This document shows, one piece after another, positions 38,310-54,435 of a stretch of 61,581 bases of DNA. Both the position numbers and the translations under genes were made by a program. The stretch is from Basidiobolus meristosporus CBS 931.73 (taxonomy: Eukaryota > Basidiobolomycota > Basidiobolomycetes > Basidiobolales > Basidiobolaceae): NCBI GenBank assembly GCA_002104905.1, contig MCFE01000534.1, positions 1 to 61,581 on the forward strand, read 5' to 3'. The first letter of the stretch is position 1; each line of letters starts with the position of its first letter. Below the pieces are notes generated by a model. That model saw nothing but the letters and a program-made list of their open reading frames with translations, searched no databases and had not been told where the DNA came from.

Positions 38310-39536
38310 ATGATTGTGGAAACACAAGGTAGCACGACCCTCAAAGGCTTGTCCGCTGGCCTCAATATTCTGTCTATACTATGCTCGCTGGTTGTCGTGT
38401 CGAGTATCTTGTCCATCCAGCTGTACAGGCCCAGCCTAACTCGACGGGTTTCCTTTCGCTTGCGGCTTTGGATCGCCCTGACCTACATACTGTTCAGCGG
38501 TTTTCAGCTGCTGATGTCCACTCCGTGGGTCAACAGCCAGGTCGGGTGTTCTCTGATAGTGTGGGGATATTTGGAATTCCTAATGGCCTCGTCGTTCCTC
38601 ACCTTAACCATACCCCTTAATCTACATCACGTGTTCTTGAGGAATCAACAGCCTCGCAGGAACTCCGAACTGCTTAATGTCCTGCTCGCAGTATTACTGT
38701 CGCTGGCGTTGACTTCCCCGCCCTATTTCTTGGGTTTGTATGGCCGCAACAACAGCGACAACACCTGTTGGATCCAAGGGGATGCCCTCAAAGTAGCCCT
38801 GCTCCATTGGTTGATACTCTTTATCTGGATGATCCTAAGCATCATTTACATTCTCTGGGTCACCCTGTGGACCTATCAAACCACTAGCAGCGAGAGGATC
38901 AACGAGGTGAAGCCCGACCTACCGCCAATCCAATATCTCTCCAACAACTCTTCCGACATTTCCCCAACCGAGCCCTTGCCACATTGCATTTGGGACCAAG
39001 TTCCGACCGGGGATCGTATTCGAAGCGCGTTGCGGAGAATTACCATCTACCCACTCGCCTGTGCCGTCTTGCAAGCGATCTTCGTAACCTTCGGGGTGCT
39101 CTCTATGCTAGATTGGTCAAGATACAGCGCCCGATTGATGCTTGTCGTTCTTACAGCTATCCACGGGATTGTTCACTCAGTCACCTTTGTCTGGGATCCA
39201 ACCGTCCAGGTGTGCTTGAATACGTTATCAACCGATCTGCTGGAACAGTATCAATCCCACCCGCGGCAAGGAGTGCGGTCACGGTTGATTTACTACTTCT
39301 GTAAGCTGTTATCAGCAGTGGATCAAACCAAGAGCCTTCAGCAGCAGCTATCCAGCCAGAGCAGAGCAGACCTCCAGGCCAGACAGACTCGGCCCGAAAC
39401 CATCTTCGCCAATTCCAAATTCGATCTCACCCTGAAGACCCCTACCCGAGCCCATTTCTTCAACCCGAGCGAGGCGTCGCTCGATCAGTTGCTGACAAGA
39501 AGCCCCGAGAGGAACGCTCATGTAGAATATATTTAA
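38310..39536 (+). CDS. Seven-transmembrane receptor-like protein B, intronless
   Basis: 408 aa, single exon, ATG at 38310. The layout is like the protein at 26090: an N-terminal segment with STLKGLSAGLNILSILCSLV, seven hydrophobic helices in all (among them LRLWIALTYILFSGFQLLM, LEFLMASSFLTLTIPLNL, LLNVLLAVLLSLALTSPPYF, LLHWLILFIWMILSIIYILW, YPLACAVLQAIFVTFGVL and LMLVVLTAIHGIVHSV), a long third intracellular loop and a ~100-aa cytoplasmic tail. Shared features include NLHHVFL after helix 3 (NLQFIFV in protein A), a loop Cys in NTCWIQGD (PKCWFHE in A), WMILSIIY (WMILGLLY in A) and FVWDPTVQVCL (FTFDPALRLAW in A). The two are paralogs. A G-protein-coupled role is inference. Confidence 0.75.
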   Translation: MIVETQGSTTLKGLSAGLNILSILCSLVVVSSILSIQLYRPSLTRRVSFRLRLWIALTYILFSGFQLLMSTPWVNSQVGCSLIVWGYLEFLMASSFLTLTIPLNLHHVFLRNQQPRRNSELLNVLLAVLLSLALTSPPYFLGLYGRNNSDNTCWIQGDALKVALLHWLILFIWMILSIIYILWVTLWTYQTTSSERINEVKPDLPPIQYLSNNSSDISPTEPLPHCIWDQVPTGDRIRSALRRITIYPLACAVLQAIFVTFGVLSMLDWSRYSARLMLVVLTAIHGIVHSVTFVWDPTVQVCLNTLSTDLLEQYQSHPRQGVRSRLIYYFCKLLSAVDQTKSLQQQLSSQSRADLQARQTRPETIFANSKFDLTLKTPTRAHFFNPSEASLDQLLTRSPERNAHVEYI

Positions 39537-40023
39537 ACCCCGTTTACCACGGACCGTCATATATTTGTGTTGATTCTGTGATACGCACCCCCTCAGAAAC
39601 GAATCTTAACCCCACTGTAAGAATAAACGTAAGAGATGATAAGCCCCTAGCTTCTTTATTCACGGTCCCAACGATCTGTTGAAGGCTGTTTCAGTTCACC
39701 CGAGGCCACCGAGGCCTCTATTGTTCTTGGTTAACAGCTCATCAGCCTTGTTTTCACACTTATCACGCTCAGGTGCTGGTGTGAGGCTTTTGGTCTGGAC
39801 AGTATCAGCAGTTGCACATACGCTTTTGTCGTTGCATGCAAAACAAACTGGCGTTGAAGTGTCATGCTGTGTTTTGTTGCCTTCTATCATTATGCCTAGC
39901 TGTACCCACAAAGTCACACCCTAATGCCCGGGGGGGGGGTTGCAAGTGATTCAAACCACAGATTTTTATTAGCCAGAGGGCATTTGCCAGCAAGATGATC
40001 GATCAACTTAATTGAATGGCTAA
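39537..40023. other. Intergenic with a possible small Cys-containing frame
   Basis: A minus-strand frame at 39696-39917 contains CFACNDKSVC and could be part of a small secreted protein, but no signal peptide or exon chain could be attached. A G-homopolymer lies near 39930. Confidence 0.3.
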
Positions 40024-40304
40024 TCAAGCCACCCTTTTTGATGCCACTGAGCCATTCCTGTTTCCCCCCTGATCCTTAGCCACAGCCCTGAGCATTGAGG
40101 TAAGAGTATCCATCTCTAACTCATGGAAAGCATCCTGTTCAAGTACCTTGATTTTGACTTGACCTTCATTAGGGTAGCAGACCTGAGATCACGCTTATCC
40201 AAGGGGTTCTGGGGCCGAGGTCTTGGATCAGAGGATGAATTCACGACATGACAAGCAGCAAAGGCTACTGCGAACAGGAGGACAACAAGTCTCGGCAAGA
40301 TCAT
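40024..40304 (-). CDS. Small predicted secreted peptide, two exons
   Basis: I do not recognise the family. Exon 1 (40304-40245) encodes a hydrophobic signal-type start, MILPRLVVLLFAVAFAACHV. A 62-bp GT-AG intron (40244-40183, acceptor CTCAG) joins it in frame to exon 2 (40182-40024), which begins VCYPNEGQVKIKVLEQD and ends ASKRVA: 72 aa in total. Unspliced, the same start gives a 62-aa product containing a KR dibasic site (NPLDKRDL). The spliced model is preferred because exon 2 reads as normal protein up to its stop. A TATATG-like element lies about 50 bp upstream (near 40355). Role unknown; candidates are an effector-like or structural peptide. Confidence 0.45.
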
Positions 40305-40951
40305 GACGGAAACGGAAGGATAGGGCTTGATGTGCCTTTGGCATGTATGCCACTATTTATATGATGTAGTGGGGATTCCTTTGCAAACAATGTCATGATG
40401 TGGTTTAAACGTGCGATGCCTTGATGTACAACTATCCGTCCAGATGTTTCAGGAGCGTTTCACCCGCAGAAGCGACCCACTTCACTAAGCCCATTTGAGA
40501 TGGGCCCGACATAAAACCGAGTGGCTTTTGCTTTTCATATTTGCTCTTCAGAAAGGAAAAGATATGCCATATAGCTACTACCCAGGTTGACTTACAAAAC
40601 TGCATTCCGACCATCATAATCCGATCATAGTAGCACTAATATCCAACTGATATTAACCTCGGAGAGGTTTGAAACCACCTGATTACCAGAGCTATATGTT
40701 AGAAATATCATCTGTGTTCAGTACTAGGGTTAGGGCTTCTTTACTGCAAATGCGGATTGTTTGGGCCATAGCATGTGTAAGCTATAATTCACTACATACA
40801 TAGTGGCATAGTGGAACTCTCAGGCACTTTAGCAAAAGATTTGAAACTTAAGACTTGTCTTACCAATAGCATCGACTCTTTGCCCTTAAGTAATGAGTAC
40901 AATGTGTTTCCTTTTTCCATCTGTGCAGTGGCTGTCATAAGCTTTGTTATT
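40305..40951. other. Upstream flank of the secreted-peptide gene
   Basis: No gene is recognised; the sequence changes to AT-rich repeat DNA by about 40950. Confidence 0.35.
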
Positions 40952-41067
40952 ACACCTAAATATTCCATAAAGTTGTTACTTATATCTTAGTCAACAAATG
41001 CTAGTGTATTTTGCCCAAACTCCTTGTTGGGATTTACCCAGAACATTTTATCAATATACTAGATACC
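40952..41067 (+). mobile_element. LTR-A 5' fragment interrupted by another LTR
   Basis: About 115 bp similar to the first third of LTR-A in plus orientation (ATTACACCTAAATATTCC, then CTTGTTGGGATTTAC). It stops where a nearly complete LTR begins at 41068. Confidence 0.6.
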
Positions 41068-41780
41068 TGTTGTAAGTCTCTTAATTACACCTGAATACTC
41101 ACCTAACTTAGTCACTTAGATCATTACCTACAAATCTTGAAGAATTCTGACTAAATTCCTTGTTGGAATTTACTTGGAATATTTTCATCAAAATATCTGG
41201 CACCCAGAGCATGAGATTTTGTCAAGTTGTCCAAGCAGCCTTAAACTTTTCATGCATGTTTTTGGGACCTTTCTCAGCATATCCTGTATATTGGTTTTCC
41301 CAAAACAATGTGAATATATATGTACCACCTTTACATTTAATAAATCACTTAGTGAGCACCACATAATCTACCTGTTCTCCCAAGCACTTCCAATATCTCC
41401 CACTTCTTACAGCAGGTTATGTGCCCCAAGCTGTCACTCTCTGAAATGTCTACCACTGCTATTTCAGGAATTCAGCCCTCTGCTGGAAAGCAGGAAGGTG
41501 AAGATGAAGATGCTGATACAGCAAAGAGGCCTTTGAGATATTGTGATGGGAGAAGAATGCCCTCCTGAAGGTGTAGGGGAAGTAGCCCTAAAATGGCAGA
41601 ACAAAGTACAGAGTGCCTTTAACTGTATTTGCTGTAATGATAAAGACAAATTGCTGATTAATGTCCAAGAGTAAAGGTGGCAAAGAATGCCTGGAAGGCA
41701 TAAGAAGGCATCTACCAGTTATGCTCAGCTGCTAAGAATATGCATCTTAGACAAAAATTGGCACATCTAAAAGGGCACCC
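41068..41780 (+). mobile_element. Copia 5' LTR, primer-binding site and gag leader
   Basis: LTR-A of 347 bp (41068-41414, TGTTG...CAGCA) is followed by GGTTATGTGCCCC (41415-41427), a one-mismatch version of the primer-binding site, then by the gag leader found also after the LTRs at 6400 and 13172. Coding capacity is lost. Confidence 0.75.
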
Positions 41781-42603
41781 AGTCACACTTATTACCTTGT
41801 GCATGCTTAGTCAGGTGAGCTTGCGATACCTTTTGGGTCACCTCAGCATTCCAAATATGGCCTGCAGAGTGATAGCTTTAAAGAAGAGGCTCACTGATGG
41901 ATTGAGAGCCTATCTCTCCTCACAACAGTACCCTGGATGGGTCCAGCAAAATCCCAATATGCAATCAGACAATAACTGTAGAGAAAATGCCAACAATACT
42001 TTATGGAGCCAAGTGAGCCCAGTATTCCATCTATTGGTGAATGATGTGATGTTGTAGCTACAGAAATGGTGAGTTTCCACCAATATTAGTAATGGGTGCT
42101 TTGAGGATATACTGCTGCTTCTTACCAAAATCATTCCAGGATGCAACATAACATGTACATGGTACAAATGGACCGCCATCATGCAGCTGGCAACATATGA
42201 CTCAGAGACCAACCCAATACCAGCATGTTCAACAGTTTAATGGCATTCACATCAGAAAATGCCCCCACTGCAAGGTGTTGAACTTGCCAGGAATCCACCA
42301 CCATGGGAGGGAACATCATTCACACTCCAGATATATAACATTGATACTCCATCCTGAATCTGCTGCCAATCTCACAGTATTGGAGCAGATATCTAATGGT
42401 TGTCTCATTGATATCTAGGCCTAAATCACCATTCAACCTGGATAGCTACCTGTGTCCATTGCTGGATGAATTATATATGCTTTCCAGCAGAATACTAGTA
42501 AATGGCTGTTGTGTGAAAGCACATATCATCTTCTGCATTAGAGATACTGTCAGCAAGATAGCTGGCTTTTCTGGGCAAAATGAATGGTATAGCTGAGTGG
42601 GAG
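41781..42603 (+). pseudogene. Relic resembling a Tnp2-type DNA transposase
   Basis: A frame around 42400-42595 reads RPKSPFNLDSYLCPLLDELY followed by a hydrophobic stretch. This resembles the Tnp2 transposase segment (PxxPxxLDSFLxPLxxEL) of CACTA/Plavaka-type elements in fungi. The surrounding frames are broken and no terminal inverted repeats were found. The piece lies between copia sequences; an unrelated chance match is possible. Confidence 0.35.
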
Positions 42604-42952
42604 TGTTGTAAAAATTTGTATTTCCACCTAAATATTCACCTAACTTAGTCACTTAGATCATCACCTTCAAATCCTAGAGAATACTGACCAAATTCCTTGT
42701 CGGGATTTACTTAGAATATTTTCACCAAAATACCAGGTACCCAGAACATGAAAATTCTCAAAGTTGTCCAAACAGCCCCAAACTTTGCACACATGCTCTT
42801 GGGACCTTCCTTAACCTATTCTACGTGTTTGTAATGCCAAGACCAGGTAAAAGTATAAATACTACTTTTACATTCAATAAATCATTAAGTGAAAACCACA
42901 TAATCTACTTGTCCTCCAAATCACTTCCAATATCTCCAAGACTCTTACAACA
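42604..42952 (+). mobile_element. Complete LTR-A, plus orientation
   Basis: 349 bp with TGTTG...CAACA ends; GTATAAATA near 42851 and AATAAATCATT near 42879 are the presumptive promoter and poly(A) signals. No matching 5-bp duplication flanks it (GGGAG against AAATG), so it may be one LTR of a rearranged element or a recombinant. Confidence 0.88.
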
Positions 42953-44240
42953 AAATGTGTGAGATCCAAGGGATTTATTCCATAACACACACATCATCAT
43001 CATTATCCATACACCAATACTAAGAACATCATCTTCCCACAAGAAGAAAGTATAGAATTCAGCATGCAATTGCAACAAAGCCTCCAAGCCATAAGCAATT
43101 GGGCAGAATATGGAGTAAGTCAAAAAACAGAGATACTTAAGATAGAGGGTACCTATTAGAGTAAAAGCTTTCCACTGGGAGCAATCCATTTGCTCCACCT
43201 CAATATCCCTCTACTAATGACCAAGTTGTACATAGGGCAATACAAGCTAAATGAGCCCTTCAAGATACCTGAGAAATCTGAAAGATTTGGCAAGATATTA
43301 CAGAGTATTCAATACCCAAAGTACTTCTCACAAGCTCTAATTAATACTCATACACACATTCAACAATACAAGTGCAAGAACTGTACAAACTGAGTTTGTA
43401 TTTATTCAAGTGGCCTTCTTAAGCAATTTCTGCCCAGAGTGCATTGGAAGCATTAGGAGTCATATGTTAGCATTGTGGAAATACTTATACAGAAGCATTT
43501 CACCAATTCAAATTTAGTGCATCTACAAATTTCATGCAAGGGTGTTGAGACAGGATTTGAGTGGCTTTACTACAAGTATAAAGCTGAATGTGCAGATATC
43601 TGCTGCTTCTAAATGCATTCTCTACTCCATCTTGCTTGGTGTGTGGAGAATATTGGACATTGCTTGAGCTTTTGAGAGTTTCCTATGGCGCCGATGTGAG
43701 GGGAGATAGGAAGAGAAGTCAAGTTGCAAGTACCACCATATTCTAACCTCATTAAGAATACTACCTTCAAGTCTGTCATGGGCATGATGAGTTGGCACAT
43801 GGAGGACAGCCAGGAAGAGTTGCAAAATACTGACCACAGATGTGCACATGTAGACACCTATGCCTTTGGCATTAAGAAGCTATGTTGCTCCAATGTGTGG
43901 GTAACAAGTCAAGGAATGCAAAGTAGGGTTGGGAATAATAGGCAACTAATTTTTACTGGGACAACTTTACCAAAGATGTATATGTTACCAGCAATACAAG
44001 GTAAATGGCTACTTTTCAAGTGTCACACTAAAAAGCCATAACATTGAGGTGTTAGAGGTGTGTCAATTGCTGCTGTTGCACATGTTTAGAGGTTAGTAAG
44101 TAGGAGGCCATAGTTTCTTTTGACTTGAACCATATGTGGAATACCCATGGTAGCAGTGGGTAGGCAAATAAAGAGGGGTGATTCTACAGTGCATTATATG
44201 AATGGCACAAGGGGAGTTCAAAAAATGAAGCACCATTTGG
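42953..44240. other. Degenerate repeat DNA
   Basis: No intact gene. Broken frames (for example minus-strand GLEALLQLHAEFYTFFLWED near 43060) may continue the transposase-like relic to the left, but I cannot show it. Confidence 0.3.
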
Positions 44241-45214
44241 TAAATTGGTATGGTAGCATTATACCAAACTAGCTGTAGGCTGCCATACTACCATGATAAT
44301 AATAACATAATTTAAGGTCAAGTCTTTGGTTTTGAACACTAGAGATGATACAAGGCCCTGAAACCTGACTGCCAGGCTATTCAGGAGGGTAACCATGACA
44401 TTCTCATCTGTAGTTTATATGCCTACTGAATCCATTTCATTAACAGAGGAATTCTGTCAATTAGTTTGTTCATATCTTGTCCTGAGAGCAACTTTGTGTC
44501 AGAGCTCTTGTCTGAGGTACATTTTCTTAGCTGCTGCCCACAACTGGTAGGTGTCTTCCAATGCCCATTAGGCATTCTTGGCCATTTTTGCTCTTCAGCA
44601 TTGAGTTAGAAATTTGTCATGAATATTAAGCAAATGCAGTTGAAATCATTTTTTCCTTGCTTCTGGTACTATTGAGCTTCTCATTTACCTTAAGGGGCAC
44701 ATTCTTCTCCCATGAAAATATCCCAAAGGCCTCTTTCCTGTGGTTGCATTTTCATCTTCATCTTCCAGACTTGACAGCCATATCCATCCAACTTTTCAGC
44801 AGAGTGAAAGATACCAGTAATGGCTGTAGTGCAGATCCCAGAGAGTGGCTACTTGGGGCACATAACCTGATGTATGTGCTTTGGAGATACTGGAAGTGAT
44901 TTGGAGAGCAAGTAGCTTATATGGTTTTCACATAATGTTTTTTTGAGTGTACAAGTAGTATTGATACCTTTACATTGTCTTTGCAAAACAAACACACAGA
45001 ATATCTATAGAAAGGTCCCAAGAGCATGTTTGCCAAGTTTGGAGCTAGATGATTAACTTATCAAAACTTCATGTTGTGGGTACTTGATATCTTGAAGCAA
45101 TTATTACAAGTATATCTCAACAAGGAATTTGGATAAACTCTCTTAGATATGTGGACAAAGATTAAAGTGACAAGTGGGATCAGTACCTTGGTGGAATAAC
45201 AAAACCTACAACAA
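44241..45214 (-). mobile_element. Copia relic, minus strand: 5' LTR, PBS and gag
   Basis: A diverged LTR-A occupies about 44871-45214. Immediately left is the complement of GGTTATGTGCCCC (near 44857-44870). Left again, broken gag sequence matches the minus-strand gag at 11.6-12.3 kb; in complement, 44290-44410 carries the equivalent of the EDLTLN and SLTDKFQG regions. Heavily mutated. Confidence 0.7.
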
Positions 45215-45355
45215 TTACTAAATTCACAACATTTCAGATACAGCACTGTGTACTAAAACATTCATCTTACTATCACAGTTCACTTGGATGAGAAATTAGC
45301 ACAATGCATGAAGAGTGCAGACATAATTTTCCTGCCATAGTGATAGACTCCTCAT

Positions 45356-45705
45356 AGTTGTAAGAGTCTTAGAGATACTGAAAGTGATTGGGAGAACAAG
45401 TAGATAATGTGGCTATCTCTTAATGACTTATCAATATGTAAAAGTAGTATTAATACTTTTACATGGTCTTGGAATAACAAGCATGTAGAATAGGCTTAGG
45501 AAAGTCCCAAGAGCATGTGTGCAATGTTGGGAGCTATTTGGACAACTTATCTAATTTTCATGTTTGGAGTGTCTGATATTTTGGTGAGAATATTCCAAAT
45601 AAATCCCAACAAGAAGTTTGGTCAGTATTCTCTATGATTTGAAGGTAGTGACCTAAGTGACTAATTCAGGTGAGTATTCCGGTGGAATTACAAATTTCTA
45701 CAACA
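45356..45705 (-). mobile_element. Solo LTR-A, TSD CTCAT
   Basis: 350 bp; the left end has decayed to AGTTG and the right end is CAACA. CTCAT is present at 45351-45355 and at 45706-45710, a perfect 5-bp duplication. Confidence 0.85.
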
Positions 45706-45952
45706 CTCATAAGGTAAACACTTGGCAAATGCATATGTTAGTTTGCAAGAATACCTCTCCATCACTATTACCAGAAGGTATTAACTAATAACTGGTTGCT
45801 AGCTGCTCCTGTCACTCAGATCAACATGGACCATGTATATGATAGGTAGCATCCCACTGTGCTTATGTCAGCAACTTAAACCATTAACCTCAGATTTGAG
45901 CAGGAAACCACTTATACCACTACATTAGTCAAAATTGGATTTTTGAAAGGAG

Positions 45953-46300
45953 TGTTGTAAGAGTGTTGGAGATATTGGAAGTGAGTTGGAGGACAAGTAG
46001 ATTATGTGGTTTTCACATAATGATTTATTGAATGTACAAGTAGTATTATACTTTTACATGGTCTTGGCATTACAAACACGTAGAATAGGTTAAGGAAGGT
46101 CCCAAGAACATGTGTGCAAGGTTTGGGGCTGTTTGGACAACTTATCAAATTTTCATGTTCTGGGTACCTGGTATTTTGGTGAAAATATTCTAAGTAAATC
46201 CCGACAAGGAATTTGGTCAGTATTCTCTAGGATTTGAAGGTGATGATCTAAGTGACTAAGTTAGGTGAATATTTAGGTGGAATTACAAATTTTTACAACA
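45953..46300 (-). mobile_element. Complete LTR-A, minus orientation
   Basis: 348 bp with TGTTG...CAACA ends, very similar to the 11254 copy. I see no exact flanking duplication. Confidence 0.85.
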
Positions 46301-46963
46301 GAAATAAAGTCAATACTACCATCTGTGCATGCCCAAAGAAAAATATGTAAGAAAATGTCATTAGAATACTATCTAGATATGAGCTAAATTTCTGGTTGCA
46401 CTAAACTTCCAACTTTCAGTATATCTCAGGGAATGCCTATTTGGCAGAAAAGCCAACATATTCTTCAGAAGGACACTAGGCCCACAGTTACTCATACCAA
46501 ATTTGGTCATGCACTATTCACTGCTTCCACCAAGAATTGCAACTAAAAACTTGAAGAACAAGCACCAGCTGAATCTCAGGCAAATTCTGCTAAAAATACC
46601 AGCACACTATGAAAAATCTCTAAGTTGGGTTTATAGTTGGTATTTTAATGGTTTCTTGCTGGCATTCAGCTGATGCTTATGCTTCAAGCTTTCAGTTGCA
46701 ATTTTGGTGGAAGTAATGAGCAGCTGATCACCAAACTTGGTATGAATGCTAGTTGACCTAGTCTTCCCCTGGAAAGGATGCCTACTGGCCTTCTGTGCAG
46801 CTAGTACCTAAGATATGAGAGTTGTTGCTTCCAAGAAACTTGTAATTCAGGTGATATTATGGTGGTATCCTGCTAGCCTTTTCTCAATTTTTTTCTTAGG
46901 GGCAGAGTACCAGCAGATTATTAGATGCATTCCAACTTTGAGATTTTTCAGAGGGGTGGTTGC
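46301..46963. other. AT-rich spacer, nothing recognised
   Basis: No coding sequence or known repeat is recognised between two LTRs. Confidence 0.35.
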
Positions 46964-46968
46964 TGCAG

Positions 46969-47665
46969 TGTTGTGCATCAACATTTAAAACTTAGCCAAT
47001 TTTACTCCGTTTGAAAATCTAGTACCCTAACTGATTTTCCCTAACCCAAACATAACAAATCCCAGTTACAGTTTATTTTATCCCACCTCAGAATCTATTT
47101 TTAGCTATCACACCTGATCTATTTTCAAATGGTCATTACGTTATCAACCTATCTGCCAAGCCTTCCCAGGTGATTAGTCATCTGAGATCTATCCAACCAC
47201 TGTGCAGTTGCCAAGACATCAGTTGATTGATGATGTAATTTTCATTTATCTTATGCACCTATGAACACCCAAATTGATTTCAATCAATCCAGTCCCTTGG
47301 CGCTGACTAATTCAACTTGATCAGAAAAGTATAAATAAAGTTTACTGAACCTTTTGGTTTAGGGTGTGTCTCAACGAAATTAAGATTCTGTCTCAGTAAA
47401 AATAAGAATCCAACAATTCCGTTCTAGTTTCTATCCAAGCCTAGTATATCTAGCACTCCAAAGAACACCAAGCCTAGCCTGCCTAGCAAACAAATATCAT
47501 TGCCTTTATAGCCAACCCAGCTATATCCAAGACCAATATTAGATCAGAATCTTTCTGCTAATATTTCCGCCACTCTCTGACAATTCTAAGATTCTGCACT
47601 TAATTGTCCCTTTGGTTCAGTTAAACCATTCAAGAGTTTTATTACACTTTCTCTTGGATACAACA
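46969..47665 (+). mobile_element. Solo LTR of a third family (LTR-C), TSD TGCAG
   Basis: 697 bp beginning TGTTGTGCATC and ending ATACAACA. TGCAG at 46964-46968 repeats at 47666-47670, a perfect 5-bp duplication that fixes both ends. A TATA-like GTATAAATAAAG lies near 47329. The first ~258 bp recur at 54706-54963, where the copy is cut off by the telomere-linked array. The internal element is not in the window, so copia or gypsy origin is undecided. Confidence 0.85.
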
Positions 47666-47670
47666 TGCAG

Positions 47671-47993
47671 ACCTGCACAATGAAGTAGCTAACACATTCC
47701 TCAGAGCCATCCCAAGCATAGAAAACCTTATGATAGGAGAAAGTGGATTATAATGTAACATAAACACCACCAGGTCACAAATATCAGAGCTTCAACAATA
47801 GGATGGAGTTAAGCACTTTAAACATATGGACAAACATTGCTGACAGCAACTGATATGATGGCTTGTAACTGATTGAACAGGATTTCTATGGGCAGGAGGT
47901 GCCAAAGAATTGGTTTATTTCAAGCCCCTTCAGGTTCTAAAGTGGCATAGAAGCCAGGTTAATTGACCAATATGCAGTCTGATAGGTTCACTT
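47671..47993. other. Spacer, nothing recognised
   Basis: No gene or identifiable repeat is seen. Confidence 0.35.
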
Positions 47994-48340
47994 TGTTGCA
48001 ATACTCTGAGGAGTATTGGAAGTGATGTAGAGAACTAGGGGATTTATATGTTATTGACTTGTAAATTTATTGATCAAAAGTATGGTATTTATACTTTTGA
48101 TAAAGAAGAGCAAACAAACGTGTAGAATCTGTTAAGGAATGTTCCAAGAATATGTGTGCAAAGTTTGGGGGCTTTTGGACAACTTTGAGAAAGATCATAA
48201 TCTGGGTACCTGATAATTTGGTGAAAATATTCCAAGTAAATCCCGACAAGAAATTTGTTCAGGACAGAATGCTAATCAATGAATAAGATCTATGTGACTA
48301 AGTTAGCATGAATATTTAGATGACAACTTAATAATTATCA
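47994..48340 (-). mobile_element. LTR-B copy, minus orientation
   Basis: About 347 bp, TGTTGCAATACTC at the left and a degenerate ATTATCA at the right. It matches LTR-B at 7034 and 9846, including the stretch equivalent to GATCAAAAGTATGGTATTTATAC. Confidence 0.75.
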
Positions 48341-48773
48341 TTCCAAAGATGGGATTGCTCAAGCCTGCGGCCCCGCAGTTGCCAAAAGCTATCTAAATAA
48401 ATATTTCCAAGCTTGAAATCAGACAACCTCATGATGGCTTGATCTAGATAGAGGGATATGGTTGAGAATAGGAGGATACAACTGGATGTAAAGAAATGCT
48501 GATTATAGCAACTGATGGAATTTCTGGTGTAACTTACTGTAACTCTGACTGGGGCAAAAGTACATATTGAACGCCCTAGTTGTATACCATTCCGCAGCAT
48601 AGGGACGGATTGGATTTTTTGGTGTGTATATACCATTGGTGACAACGAAGATTTTGCATATCTTGATGTTACACACTTTCCTGGCAAAAAATCCGAGCCC
48701 CACCCATTTTATAGTGAGATACAACCTTTGATTCCCTCAGCTCTGTTACGATTGCTAGTTGCTCCAGTGTTGT
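48341..48773. other. Promoter side of the ABC transporter gene
   Basis: No gene recognised; this is the upstream region of the ABCC gene. The retroelement cluster ends abruptly at 48340. Confidence 0.4.
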
Positions 48774-53973
<5,200 letters not shown>

Positions 53974-54153
53974 GGTGAGGGAAAGCCGCCTTATTAATGA
54001 AATCTCTTTCTAAATACCAATCCAAAATACCATACAATAAAGCTGCCAGCTAAGAGATTTAAAATCTAGTATGTTAATATTCTCAGATGGTTTACTCCAA
54101 TCTGATATTGGAATGAATAAAGTATAGCTTATCAGGTAATGACATATGGTTTT
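53974..54153. other. 3' flank of the ABC transporter
   Basis: Unique AT-rich sequence up to the truncated LTR. This is the last unique chromosomal DNA before the repetitive end. Confidence 0.5.
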
Positions 54154-54204
54154 TGTTGTAAGAGTTTTGGAGATATTGGAAGTGACTGGGTGAAGAAGTA
54201 GATT
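54154..54204 (-). mobile_element. LTR-A stub cut off by telomere repeat
   Basis: The first 51 bp of LTR-A (TGTTGTAAGAG...AGTAGATT) are followed directly by TAGGGTTAGGG. In complete copies AGTAGATT continues as ATGTGG. The LTR is therefore truncated exactly where telomeric DNA starts. Confidence 0.85.
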
Positions 54205-54248
54205 TAGGGTTAGGGAGGGAAAGTCACCAAGTTGGTAAAATCTTTAGG
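54205..54248 (-). mobile_element. Tail-only unit T1 at telomere repeats
   Basis: TTAGGGTTAGGG-type sequence (54203-54214) and AGGGAAAG lead into the stem-loop CACCAAGTTGGT and AAATCTTT. Only about 40 bp of the shared tail remain before the next unit begins. Confidence 0.75.
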
Positions 54249-54435
54249 GGAGGGATGGTCACCAAGTGGTGAAATCTTTATTTACCTATGACAAGTATCT
54301 AAAGAATACAGGTTAATCTGAAGTTATTCCTAGAAAGCTAGGTCTCAGAGATATCTTCCTGGTAAGCCAGGTCTGAGAGTTGAGAAGTTGAGTGGTACTA
54401 TATTTCCTAAGTAGCTAGGTCTGACAGAGTTTTCC
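54249..54435 (-). mobile_element. SINE-like unit T2, 5'-truncated
   Basis: Tail stem-loop TCACCAAGTGGTGA at 54259-54272, then AAATCTTTATTTA and the hairpin-array body (CCTAGAAAGCTAGG, CCTGGTAAGCCAGG, CCTAAGTAGCTAGG). It matches the full unit at 58211-58743 but lacks the tRNA-like head. Confidence 0.8.

Noticed and set aside
46969-47415. LTR-C ending at the CAACA at 47411-47415
   Set aside because: No duplication at that end, whereas the CAACA at 47661-47665 is followed by TGCAG, matching the left flank exactly.
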